This document shows positions 57,352 to 64,000 of a stretch of DNA of 64,000 nucleotides, piece after piece. Every line of letters begins with the position of its first letter. The first letter of the stretch is position 1. The DNA comes from Rhizobium sp. J15 (GTDB lineage: Bacteria > Pseudomonadota > Alphaproteobacteria > Rhizobiales > Rhizobiaceae), in contig NZ_NWSX01000011.1 of the NCBI RefSeq assembly GCF_002531825.1, forward strand, positions 100,175 to 164,174, written 5' to 3'. The translations under genes and the position numbers were made by a program. The notes beneath the pieces are model-generated. The model was not told the origin of the DNA. It worked only from the letters and a program-made list of their open reading frames with translations, and made no database searches.

Positions 57352-58326
57352 ATGGCCAGCATTGAAATGATTGTCGCCGCCCGCGCCCGCCTGCGCGGTC
57401 ATGCACGCCGTACGCCGCTCCTGTCTTCTCCCTTCCTGAACGAGATCGCCGGCCGGCGTCTCTTAGTGAAGGCGGAATGTCTGCAGCATTCCGGTTCGTT
57501 CAAGTTCCGCGGCGGCTGGTCTGCCGTCTCCGGCCTCGATCCCGCCGTGCGGGCGCGCGGCGTCATCGCCTTCTCCTCCGGCAATCATGCCCAGGGCGTG
57601 GCGCTGGCCGCCAAGCTGCATGGCGTGCCCTCCGTCATCATCATGCCGAGCGATGCGCCGAAGCTGAAGATCGCCAACACCCGCGCCTTCGGTGCAGACG
57701 TGGTGCTTTACGACCGCGCCAATGAGGATCGCGACGAGATCGGCGCCAAGCTCTCGGCCGAACGCGGCCTGACCCTGATCAAGCCTTTCGACGAGCCGCT
57801 GGTGATCGCCGGACAGGGCACGACCGGTCTCGAAATCTCCGAACAGGCCGAGGAAGAGGGGATAAGGGAGGCCGAAGTCCTCGTCCCCTGCGGCGGCGGC
57901 GGTTTGACTTCGGGCATCGCGCTTGCGCTGGAAGCCAGCGCCCCCGGCTTTCGCGTCCGTCCCTGCGAGCCGCAGGATTTCGACGACACCGCCCGCTCGC
58001 TTGCCTCCGGCCGGATCGAACGCAACGCCTCGATGTCGGGCTCGATCTGCGATGCGATCATCACGCCGCAGCCCGGCAACATCACCTTCCCGATCCTGAA
58101 GCGCCTCGCCGGTGCCGGCATCGTCGTCACCGAGGAAGAGGTACTGCGCGCCATGGCGCTCGCTTTCGTCAGGCTGAAGATCGTCGTCGAGCCGGGCGGC
58201 GCGGTGGCTCTCGCCGCCGCACTCTTCCACGGCGACGCGCTCGACGGCGACAACATCGTCGCCGTCACCTCCGGCGGCAATGTCGATGCCCACATCTTCG
58301 CCATGGCGCTCGAACGCTTCGGCTGA
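57352..58326 (+). CDS. PLP-dependent threonine/serine dehydratase-like enzyme
   Basis: 324 residues from the ATG at 57352 (AGGA 9 bases upstream; ATG 57319 is less supported). The PLP lysine is K51 in HSGSFKFRGG. SSGNHAQGVALAA, the phosphate-binding PCGGGGLTSGIALA and SGGNVDAH are fold-type II markers. The lack of the ACT regulatory domain of IlvA suggests a catabolic threonine/serine dehydratase or a serine racemase-like enzyme. Confidence 0.9.
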   Translation: MASIEMIVAARARLRGHARRTPLLSSPFLNEIAGRRLLVKAECLQHSGSFKFRGGWSAVSGLDPAVRARGVIAFSSGNHAQGVALAAKLHGVPSVIIMPSDAPKLKIANTRAFGADVVLYDRANEDRDEIGAKLSAERGLTLIKPFDEPLVIAGQGTTGLEISEQAEEEGIREAEVLVPCGGGGLTSGIALALEASAPGFRVRPCEPQDFDDTARSLASGRIERNASMSGSICDAIITPQPGNITFPILKRLAGAGIVVTEEEVLRAMALAFVRLKIVVEPGGAVALAAALFHGDALDGDNIVAVTSGGNVDAHIFAMALERFG

Positions 58327-58335
58327 CGTCGGCGA

Positions 58336-59133
58336 TCATGCCGCCTTGTAACGGGGCGCCGGCACGCTGCGGGAAAGCTTCGGCATCAGTGCCTGGCGCG
58401 CCTGCTCGTAGGCAGCGAGCAGGCCTTGATCCTCGAGCGCCGGGATCGTCGCGAATTCGCCCTGTTCGAGGCCCGCGAGCGAGGCATCGACCATATCCTC
58501 CGCCGACATCACGATCTCGTTCGGCAGATGCTCGACGGGCGTGCCGGCAATGCCCCAGAATTCGGTCGCGGTGGCGCCGGGCAAAACGGCCTGGATGCGA
58601 ATGTTTTTCTCCGCCAGCTCGTGCTTCAGAGACTGGCTGAAGGCGAGCACGAAAGCCTTCGTGCCGCCATAGACGCCGTTCAAGAGCTCCGGCGCAATGG
58701 CGACGATGGAAGCGATGTTGATGATCGTCCCGCCGCCCCGCCCGACGAAACCGGGAACGGCGGCATAGGTCAGCCGCATCAGCGCCGTGACGTTGAGTTC
58801 GATCATCTCCTGCATTTTGTCGACATCGGCGGCAAGAAGCGGCGCCGTTCCGCCAAAACCGGCATTGTTGACGAGAAGGGTAATGCTCCGGTCTTCCTTC
58901 AGCACGCTCTCGACCCGGGAAAGGCCCGCCTTGCTGCCGAGATCGGCGACAACAGTCTCCACCGTCCTGCCGGTCTCCGCCGTCAGCCGGCTAGCCAGCG
59001 CCTTCAGCCGTTCCTCGTTGCGAGCAACGATGATCAGGTCGTAGCCCTGCCGCGCCAGCCTGTGGGCGTAAATTGCGCCGATGCCCGAGGATGCGCCGGT
59101 GATCAGGGCCGTACCCTTATGTTCGTGTGTCAT
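58336..59133 (-). CDS. Short-chain dehydrogenase (classical SDR)
   Basis: 265 residues. TGASSGIG at 13-20, NNAGFGG, the Ser of NIASIVAIAPELL and the YGGTK Tyr-Lys pair form a complete active site. It is divergent from the GlxA-type regulator; an 8-bp inverted repeat lies between. It converges on the dehydratase gene with a 9-base gap. Substrate unknown. Confidence 0.9.
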   Translation of the reverse strand: MTHEHKGTALITGASSGIGAIYAHRLARQGYDLIIVARNEERLKALASRLTAETGRTVETVVADLGSKAGLSRVESVLKEDRSITLLVNNAGFGGTAPLLAADVDKMQEMIELNVTALMRLTYAAVPGFVGRGGGTIINIASIVAIAPELLNGVYGGTKAFVLAFSQSLKHELAEKNIRIQAVLPGATATEFWGIAGTPVEHLPNEIVMSAEDMVDASLAGLEQGEFATIPALEDQGLLAAYEQARQALMPKLSRSVPAPRYKAA

Positions 59134-59200
59134 GTCCGTCTCCTTCGTCGCGCCGGCCCTGCCGTGCGCCTGAGGAAAACCATATGCCGAATTGCCGGCG

Positions 59201-59233
59201 TCCTAAATGTCATATATACCACCTTTTAGGACA
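59201..59233. promoter_or_regulatory. Inverted repeat in the SDR/GlxA divergent gap
   Basis: GTCCTAAA (59201-59208) and TTTAGGAC (59226-59233), a 17-base spacer, AT-rich (CATATATACC) between. It is placed between the two starts, fit for an AraC-type regulator or for a promoter overlap. Confidence 0.5.
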
Positions 59234-59246
59234 TAGGAGCTTAGTC

Positions 59247-60191
59247 ATGCAGCACATCGCTTTCCTGCTCTATCCGGGCTTTCAGATCATGAGCCTCGCT
59301 GCCGTCTCGGTCTTCGAATTCACCAATCTCGAACTCGCTCGGAAGGCCTATGACATAAGCTACATCTCCGAAGCCGGCGGCCCGCTTTCGACCTCGCTCG
59401 GCATGACCATCGGCACGGAAGTTTTCGCCGATCCGGCTTTCGACACGCTGATCGTCGCAGGCGCACCTTCATTCGTCTTGCCGAAACCGGGCGAAAGCGA
59501 CTTCCTTCGCGCCGCCCTTGGCGCCTCCCGCCGCGTCGCTTCGATCTGCACCGGCGCCTTCTTCCTTGCCGAAGCCGGCATTCTCGACGGCCGCCGCGCG
59601 ACGACGCACTGGTGTCTCGCCCACGAAATGAAGGCGCGTTACCCAAAAATCAGGCTGGAGGAAGACCGTATCTTCATCATCGACGGGCCGGTCTGGACAT
59701 CCGCCGGCATGACCGCGGGCATCGATCTGGCGCTGGCGATGGTCGAAAAGGACCACGGCATCGAGGTCGCCCGCGCCGTCGCCCGCATGCTCGTCGTCTA
59801 TCACCGCCGCGCCGGCGGCCAATCGCAGTTCTCCGCTCTGCTGGAGCTGGAGCCGAAATCCGACCGAATCCAGCGGGCATTGGATTTCGCGCGAAGCAAT
59901 CTGAAATCGCAACTCTCGGTCGAAGAGCTGGCGGAAGCCGCTCATCTCAGCCCCCGCCAGTTCAGCCGCGCCTTTCGCGCCGAAACCGGACAGTCGCCGG
60001 CGAAAGCCGTCGAAAATCTCAGGCTGGAAGCAGCGCGCCTGATGATGGAGCAAAGCCGTCATCCGATCGACGTGGTCGCCGACGAGACCGGCTTTGCCGA
60101 TCGCGAGCGCATGCGGCGCGCCTTTCTGCGCGCCTTCGGCCAGCCGCCCCAGGCGATCCGCCGCAATGCCCAGCAGCAATTTCAGACTTGA
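59247..60191 (+). CDS. GlxA-family transcriptional regulator (DJ-1/PfpI-AraC)
   Basis: 314 residues from the ATG at 59247 (AGGAGC upstream). N-terminal class I glutamine-amidotransferase-like domain (FLLYPGFQIMSLAAVSVFE, SICTGAFFLAEAG with its Cys, TTHW), C-terminal AraC domain with two HTHs (SVEELAEAAHLSPRQFSRAFRAETGQSPAKAVENLRLEAA, VVADETGFADRERMRRAFLRAFGQPP). It likely controls the divergent SDR gene. Confidence 0.92.
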   Translation: MQHIAFLLYPGFQIMSLAAVSVFEFTNLELARKAYDISYISEAGGPLSTSLGMTIGTEVFADPAFDTLIVAGAPSFVLPKPGESDFLRAALGASRRVASICTGAFFLAEAGILDGRRATTHWCLAHEMKARYPKIRLEEDRIFIIDGPVWTSAGMTAGIDLALAMVEKDHGIEVARAVARMLVVYHRRAGGQSQFSALLELEPKSDRIQRALDFARSNLKSQLSVEELAEAAHLSPRQFSRAFRAETGQSPAKAVENLRLEAARLMMEQSRHPIDVVADETGFADRERMRRAFLRAFGQPPQAIRRNAQQQFQT

Positions 60192-60230
60192 GGCATCCGG
60201 CCCTTTCAAGCCGGATGCCATGATCAACCG

Positions 60231-61043
60231 TCAGCAGGAAGGGTCATGAAGCGCGCGCCGGATCGCCGTTTCGACCGGCGAATAGTTCCCGTCCTCCCTT
60301 TCCAGCCTGTAGGGCTGCGCGAGCCCGAGCGGCGGCTGCGCCATGAAACGCGGCGTCGTTCCCAGATGTTTCTGCGCCGCATGCACGAGAAAGGGATGGC
60401 AGAGATAGACGGTGCCCGCCTCCCCTGTCGCCAAGGCAAGAGGGCGCTCGGCGCCCATGGTTTCGAGATGCATATGCGACCGGCCGGCTTCGCCCGCCGG
60501 CGCGAGATAACGCGCCATATCCATGTGCGAACCCACCCGGATGCGTGTCGGCGCATCGTCCTCGCCGACATCGGAAAACAGGAACAGCATCAGCAGCGCC
60601 CGCCCGCGCGAGGTGATGTTCACCCGCCAGGCCGAAAAATCCTGCTGTTCGTTCGGGTCGCAATCCTCGCCCGGAAAGCTCAGATCGACATGCCAGCCTG
60701 CATCTCCAGGATCGTCTGGATGCGGAAACCGCACCGGAAAACTGCCGAGCCCGTCACGCGGCACCCAGCGCCCGGTGCCGACGAGCTGGTCGAAGGCCGC
60801 GTGCAGGACCGGCGTATTGGCGGAGGCCGCGAACGGCCCTCCGCCATAACCCGGCAGCCGGACGACCGGTCGCGTCCATGTCGTCGGGTCGCCGGGATCA
60901 CATGGCAGATCGCGCCACATGATGGCGCATGCTTCTTCAGCCAGTTCGCGGGGAAAGGCCCCATCGATCCGGAGGAACCCGTTGCGAATGAATTCTTCGC
61001 TCGCCGCGGCGGTCAGCGCCGGCGGATAATGTTCGTCAGTCAT
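60231..61043 (-). CDS. Phytanoyl-CoA dioxygenase-like Fe(II)/2OG enzyme
   Basis: 270 residues on the cupin jelly-roll of the PhyH family. The iron triad is seen as H and D in GWHVDLSFPG (about 116-125) and the later His in CHPFLVHAA, with a 2-oxoglutarate Arg near PRFM. The N-terminal EEFIRNGFLRIDGAF is usual. Substrate unknown. It stands alone, convergent with the regulator gene. Confidence 0.87.
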   Translation of the reverse strand: MTDEHYPPALTAAASEEFIRNGFLRIDGAFPRELAEEACAIMWRDLPCDPGDPTTWTRPVVRLPGYGGGPFAASANTPVLHAAFDQLVGTGRWVPRDGLGSFPVRFPHPDDPGDAGWHVDLSFPGEDCDPNEQQDFSAWRVNITSRGRALLMLFLFSDVGEDDAPTRIRVGSHMDMARYLAPAGEAGRSHMHLETMGAERPLALATGEAGTVYLCHPFLVHAAQKHLGTTPRFMAQPPLGLAQPYRLEREDGNYSPVETAIRRALHDPSC

Positions 61044-61266
61044 GAAATCTCTCTGTCGTGAAACCCTTTCCGAAACCGATTGCCGGATGAAGGGTTGTTT
61101 CGCTCCACGACCAGACGCCAGCCGAAGGCCGGTCTGCGGTCGCGTCTTCCATTGTCCAGGAGCGGCCCTGGCGGCAGCGCCGTCAGCGGCTCAAGAAGAA
61201 GACCGAAGCGATATTGACAGTAAGCATCTTCATAATGACCGAGGCTACAGCCATGCACCCGAGGGG

Positions 61267-62160
61267 TCAATGCGCAGAGGTGAGCGCCCCATGCACGGAT
61301 TGCAGCACCAGCTCGCCCAGCCGCGCCGCAGCCGGTTGCAGTTCGGCCTCCGCCCGATGCAGGACGAGACCGAGCTTCGGCAGCTCGGGCAGGCCGACCG
61401 CCTCGGGCGCGAGCGCCCGGACCTTCGCCGGCAGGCCGACCGGCGTGCGGATGGTGAGGCCGAGGCCCGCCGCCGTTGCTGCCCAGAGGCCGCCGAGGCT
61501 GGGGCTGACGAAGGCGAGCCGCCAGGAAATGCCGGCCTCATCCAGCGCTCTGGTCGCGGCGCTCCGCATGAGGCACGGCGCCTCCAGCGAGGCGAGCGGC
61601 ATCGGCTCTCCGGTTGCAGCATGCCAGCCGGGCGCCCCCTCCGCAGGGCCGATCCAGCACATCGGCACCTCGCCGATCCGCTCGCAATGTGCCGTCAGCG
61701 TGCCGTCGCTCCAGGCGAGCGCCAGATCGAGCTTGCCCGAGGTGATACGATCGAGCAGTTCGCTATTGCGCACCACCCTCGCCTCGATGCGCACCTTCGG
61801 ATGGGCGCGGGCAAAACGGCCAAGCACGTCGGGCAGCAGGTTCTCGCCGAAATCCTCCTGCAGGCCGAGCCGCACCCAACCCTCCAGCTCGACGCTGTTC
61901 ACGGCCGCAGCCGCCTCGTCGTTCAGCTCCAGCAGCTGTCTGGCGTAGCCGAGCATCGTCTCGCCGGCATCGGTGAGCGCCAGCCCGCGCCCTGCCTTGC
62001 GGAAGATCGGCGTGCCCGCCTGTTCCTCCAGCTTCTTCAGCTGTGCGCTGACGGCCGAGGTCGAACGGCCGAGCTTCTCCGCCGCCTTGGCGAAATTGCC
62101 AAGCTCCATGCCGGTCGAAAAGGTTCGAAGCACATCGAGATCGAAGATCGTCCGCCGCAT
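61267..62160 (-). CDS. LysR-family transcriptional regulator
   Basis: 297 residues. N-terminal HTH (DLDVLRTFSTGMELGNFAKAAEKLGRSTSAVSAQLKKLEEQAGTPIFRK) and an effector-binding domain (about 90-290). It is divergent from the tautomerase-DUF4865 unit with a 115-base gap holding GATTTTCAG twice; it is the likely regulator of that unit. Confidence 0.92.
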   Translation of the reverse strand: MRRTIFDLDVLRTFSTGMELGNFAKAAEKLGRSTSAVSAQLKKLEEQAGTPIFRKAGRGLALTDAGETMLGYARQLLELNDEAAAAVNSVELEGWVRLGLQEDFGENLLPDVLGRFARAHPKVRIEARVVRNSELLDRITSGKLDLALAWSDGTLTAHCERIGEVPMCWIGPAEGAPGWHAATGEPMPLASLEAPCLMRSAATRALDEAGISWRLAFVSPSLGGLWAATAAGLGLTIRTPVGLPAKVRALAPEAVGLPELPKLGLVLHRAEAELQPAAARLGELVLQSVHGALTSAH

Positions 62161-62170
62161 CCATAATCCC

Positions 62171-62210
62171 GATTTTCAGGACAATTAATCCATAAAATTC
62201 TGATTTTCAG
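62171..62210. promoter_or_regulatory. Direct repeat GATTTTCAG in the LysR/tautomerase gap
   Basis: GATTTTCAG at 62171-62179 and again at 62202-62210, 31 bases apart (three helical turns, same face). They are placed just before both starts. They may be LysR contact sites, or part of a promoter. Confidence 0.45.
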
Positions 62211-62275
62211 TACCACCCTGCGCTGCGATAGTGCTGGTGTCAAGGCCGCGGACGGCCCAACCCATGGAGATCTCA

Positions 62276-62695
62276 ATGCCCTTCGTTCGTATATCTCTTC
62301 GTAAAGGCAAGTCGGCCGATTATCTCGCAGCGCTCGCCGACAGCATCCAGCGCGCCCTGGTCGAGACTTTCGACGTGCCTGAAAACGATCGCTTCCAGGC
62401 CATTCACCAACATGACGAAAACGAGCTGATCTTCGACCGCACCTATCTCGCCGGGCCGCGCTCCGGGGACTTCGTCTATATCTCGATCACGATCGGCCGG
62501 CCGCGAACGGCAGAGGTGAAGGCAGCGCTCTACCGGCGGCTCGCCGATCTTCTGGCCCAGTCACCGGGTCTGAGGCCCGAGGACGTGATGGTGGTCATCG
62601 GCACCAGCGCGACCGAGGACTGGTCCTTCGGCAACGGCATCGCCCAGATGACCGATCCCGACTGGCGGCTGCGGCTAGCGGAGACGCAAGCATGA
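62276..62695 (+). CDS. Tautomerase-family protein
   Basis: 139 residues from the ATG at 62276, so that Pro follows Met directly (MPFVRISLRKGKSADY). A free N-terminal Pro is the catalytic base of this superfamily. Length fits a fused two-unit (MSAD-like) tautomerase: an Arg patch in TYLAGPRSGDFVYISITIGRPR, and PEDVMVVIGTSATEDWSFGNG late. It overlaps the DUF4865 gene by 4 bases. Confidence 0.88.
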   Translation: MPFVRISLRKGKSADYLAALADSIQRALVETFDVPENDRFQAIHQHDENELIFDRTYLAGPRSGDFVYISITIGRPRTAEVKAALYRRLADLLAQSPGLRPEDVMVVIGTSATEDWSFGNGIAQMTDPDWRLRLAETQA

Positions 62696-63238
62696 TCGCC
62701 ATGCAGTACAGCTTCACCCTGCCCGCCGACTACGACATGTCGGTCATCGATCGCCGCATCCATGATAAGGGGCCGCTGCTCGACGGCTTCCCCGATCTTG
62801 GTTTCAAGGCCTATCTCAGCGCCCGCGGAGGCGAATTCGCCAGCCGCGAAAACCTCTACGCCCCCTTCTACCTCTGGCAGAAGCCGGAAGGGGTAAGCGA
62901 CTTCCTCTGCAGCCCGGCATTCGAAGCGCTGACCGGTGCCTTCGGCTGGCCGCAGGTGAAGACATGGATCGTCTGGCAGGCAGAAGTCTCGCCCGATATC
63001 GCCGCAGCCAGGTTTTGCGACCCGCGACATCCTGCAGACGCAGCCCTATGCCTCTCTTACCGATATCCGCCGGAGTGAAAGCGCGGAGGCCGAAGCCGAT
63101 CTGGCCGCAGGCGGCGCGCTCGCCTCCGTCTCCGGTTTCGAACCGACGACATGGACGCGCATACGCATCAGACTGTGGCGAGATATGCCTGAGATCGGCA
63201 AGCACACGCAGGCCTACCGCGTCGGGCACCTATCCCTG
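62692..63238 (+). pseudogene. DUF4865 gene, split by a +1 frameshift
   Basis: The first 108 codons read as DUF4865 (MQYSFTLPADYDMSVI, then FLCSPAFEALTGAFGWPQVKTWIVWQAEVSP), then stop at 63078 in a nonsense tail. In the +1 frame from TTTT at 63013-63016 the family sequence goes on without a break (ATRDILQTQPYASLTDIRRSE to HTQAYRVGHLSL). One extra T thus breaks the gene. In the second frame the stop is lost too and the frame runs on to 63331, over the LysE end. It is either a true pseudogene or a base-call error in a short T run. Confidence 0.8.
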
Positions 63239-63241
63239 AGT

Positions 63242-63874
63242 TCAGGCGGTGGCGCGGCGATAAAAGGCAAGCGACCCGGCGAGCGCCAGGAGCGCACCGC
63301 CGCAGGCCCGTTCCAGCCACAAGGCACCTGACGTTTTCAGGAAGCGGACCGCCTGCGAGCCGAAGAAGGCGTAACCGAACATGATGATGAAATCGAGCGC
63401 GGCAAAAACCAGCGCGAGCAGCATATATTGCGCCGCCTGCGGCTGGCCGGGATCGATGAACTGCGGCAGGAAGGCGGAGAAGAACAGGTAGCCCTTCGGG
63501 TTGGTCGCCGCGACCATGAAGCTTTTCAGCCCGATCGAGAAGGTGGACTGCCCGCCCGGCGTACCCGATTGCAATGCCGCATCGATCGCGCCCTTCGAGC
63601 GCAGGAGCATGATGCCGAGAAAGGCGAGATAGGCGGCACCCGCCCATTTCAGCATGGAAAACCAGAATTCCGACGCCGCAAGCAGCGCGCCGAGCCCAAT
63701 CGCCACGGCGCCGATCAGCACGAAATCGGAAAGCACCGCGCCGACCATGCCGGCCATCGCCCGGCGCAGGCCATGCCGCGATCCATTGGTCAGCGCCAGG
63801 AGCACCGTCGGTCCCGGCGTCGCGATGCCGACGAAAGAAACCGCTGCGAATGCCAGAAGCGTAAAGATATCCAT
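63242..63874 (-). CDS. LysE-family amino acid exporter
   Basis: 210 residues from the ATG at 63874 (GGGAGGG upstream), six hydrophobic helices. The N-terminal ATPGPTVLLALTNGSRHG and AAYLAFLGIMLLRS, and NPKGYLFFSAFLPQFI in the middle, are the RhtB/LysE pattern. It exports an amino acid or a like solute. The frame upstream to 63994 runs into the IS-like end and is not part of the protein. Confidence 0.9.
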   Translation of the reverse strand: MDIFTLLAFAAVSFVGIATPGPTVLLALTNGSRHGLRRAMAGMVGAVLSDFVLIGAVAIGLGALLAASEFWFSMLKWAGAAYLAFLGIMLLRSKGAIDAALQSGTPGGQSTFSIGLKSFMVAATNPKGYLFFSAFLPQFIDPGQPQAAQYMLLALVFAALDFIIMFGYAFFGSQAVRFLKTSGALWLERACGGALLALAGSLAFYRRATA

Positions 63875-63964
63875 GACGATCCCTCCCAATCCAAGGATCG
63901 AAACTTGCATGCGCCGCAGCCCTTGGCAATGCCGCACCATCACGAAAAAGCCCGCTGCCTCTTC

Positions 63965-64000
63965 TGAACTGACCCCCGAAAGTTGGACACCCAACTTCGG
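63965..64000. mobile_element. Possible IS3-type end at the window edge
   Basis: TGAACTGACCCCCGAAAG and then TTGGACAC resemble terminal repeats of rhizobial IS3-family elements as I recall them. The sequence is followed at once by a copy in inverted order (CCAACTTCGG against CCGAAAGTTGG). The window ends here, so no transposase can be seen. It lies 91 bases before the LysE start. Confidence 0.4.

Overview
The window is about 64 kb of high-GC alphaproteobacterial chromosome. It is almost certainly from the genus Rhizobium (leguminosarum/etli group). The reasons are the lpiA(mprF)-acvB pair, the tkt-gap-pgk-class I fba block, the zapA-ssrS arrangement, a RIME-like compound palindrome, the DUF1465/RcdA gene, DUF1192 and DUF4164 genes, and a second (che2-type) chemosensory cluster. 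No tRNA, rRNA, CRISPR array or prophage is visible. The only hint of a mobile element is an IS-like inverted repeat cut by the right edge.

Layout. 1-9.5 kb: a truncated DinB gene, the acid/virulence lipid operon mprF-acvB, doxX, a large MscS channel, gnd, and a divergent SRPBCC/ArsR pair sharing a palindromic operator. 9.5-16.5 kb: an XRE regulator, an epimerase, 6S RNA behind zapA, a DUF4164 gene, then tkt-gap and two small proteins. 16.8-25.6 kb: a K+/H+ antiporter, pgk, fba, phzF, an MFS transporter, DUF1192, rcdA (with two CtrA-type boxes upstream) and rpmE. 25.7-31 kb: an ABC exporter, an orphan TctC-type binding protein, YegP-like, and a DGPF/YciI gene with its ECF42-type sigma factor. 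30.9-34 kb: a non-flagellar MotA/MotB-like pair and suhB.

34-48 kb is the most distinctive region. It is one long minus-strand chemosensory operon reading STAS-cheY-cheA-cheW-mcp-mcp-mcp-cheW-cheR-cheB, with a divergently transcribed, membrane-free MCP-like gene at its head. The three MCPs are paralogues with one, three and two HAMP-type modules, a shared C-terminal tail, and RNA stem-loop arrays (25-26 bp period) that enclose the stop codons of two of them.

48-64 kb: a Sel1-repeat protein, a divergent ThiE-like protein, TauE/TSUP, an ArsR regulator, two divergent DUF465 genes, purEK, rpmJ with an unusual promoter/terminator leader, a TPR protein, an alpha/beta hydrolase, gamma-glutamyltransferase, threonine dehydratase, SDR/GlxA-type regulator, a phytanoyl-CoA dioxygenase-like protein, LysR with tautomerase and a frameshifted DUF4865 gene, and a LysE exporter.

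Systems view: central carbon genes (tkt, gap, pgk, fba, gnd) lie together but without Rubisco, so they fit gluconeogenesis and the pentose phosphate pathway rather than CO2 fixation. Envelope genes (mprF-acvB, MotA/B-like pair, MscS) and cell-cycle/division genes (zapA, rcdA) are interspersed. The che2 cluster has its own receptors, adaptors, kinase, response regulator and adaptation enzymes but no CheD, CheZ or second CheY.
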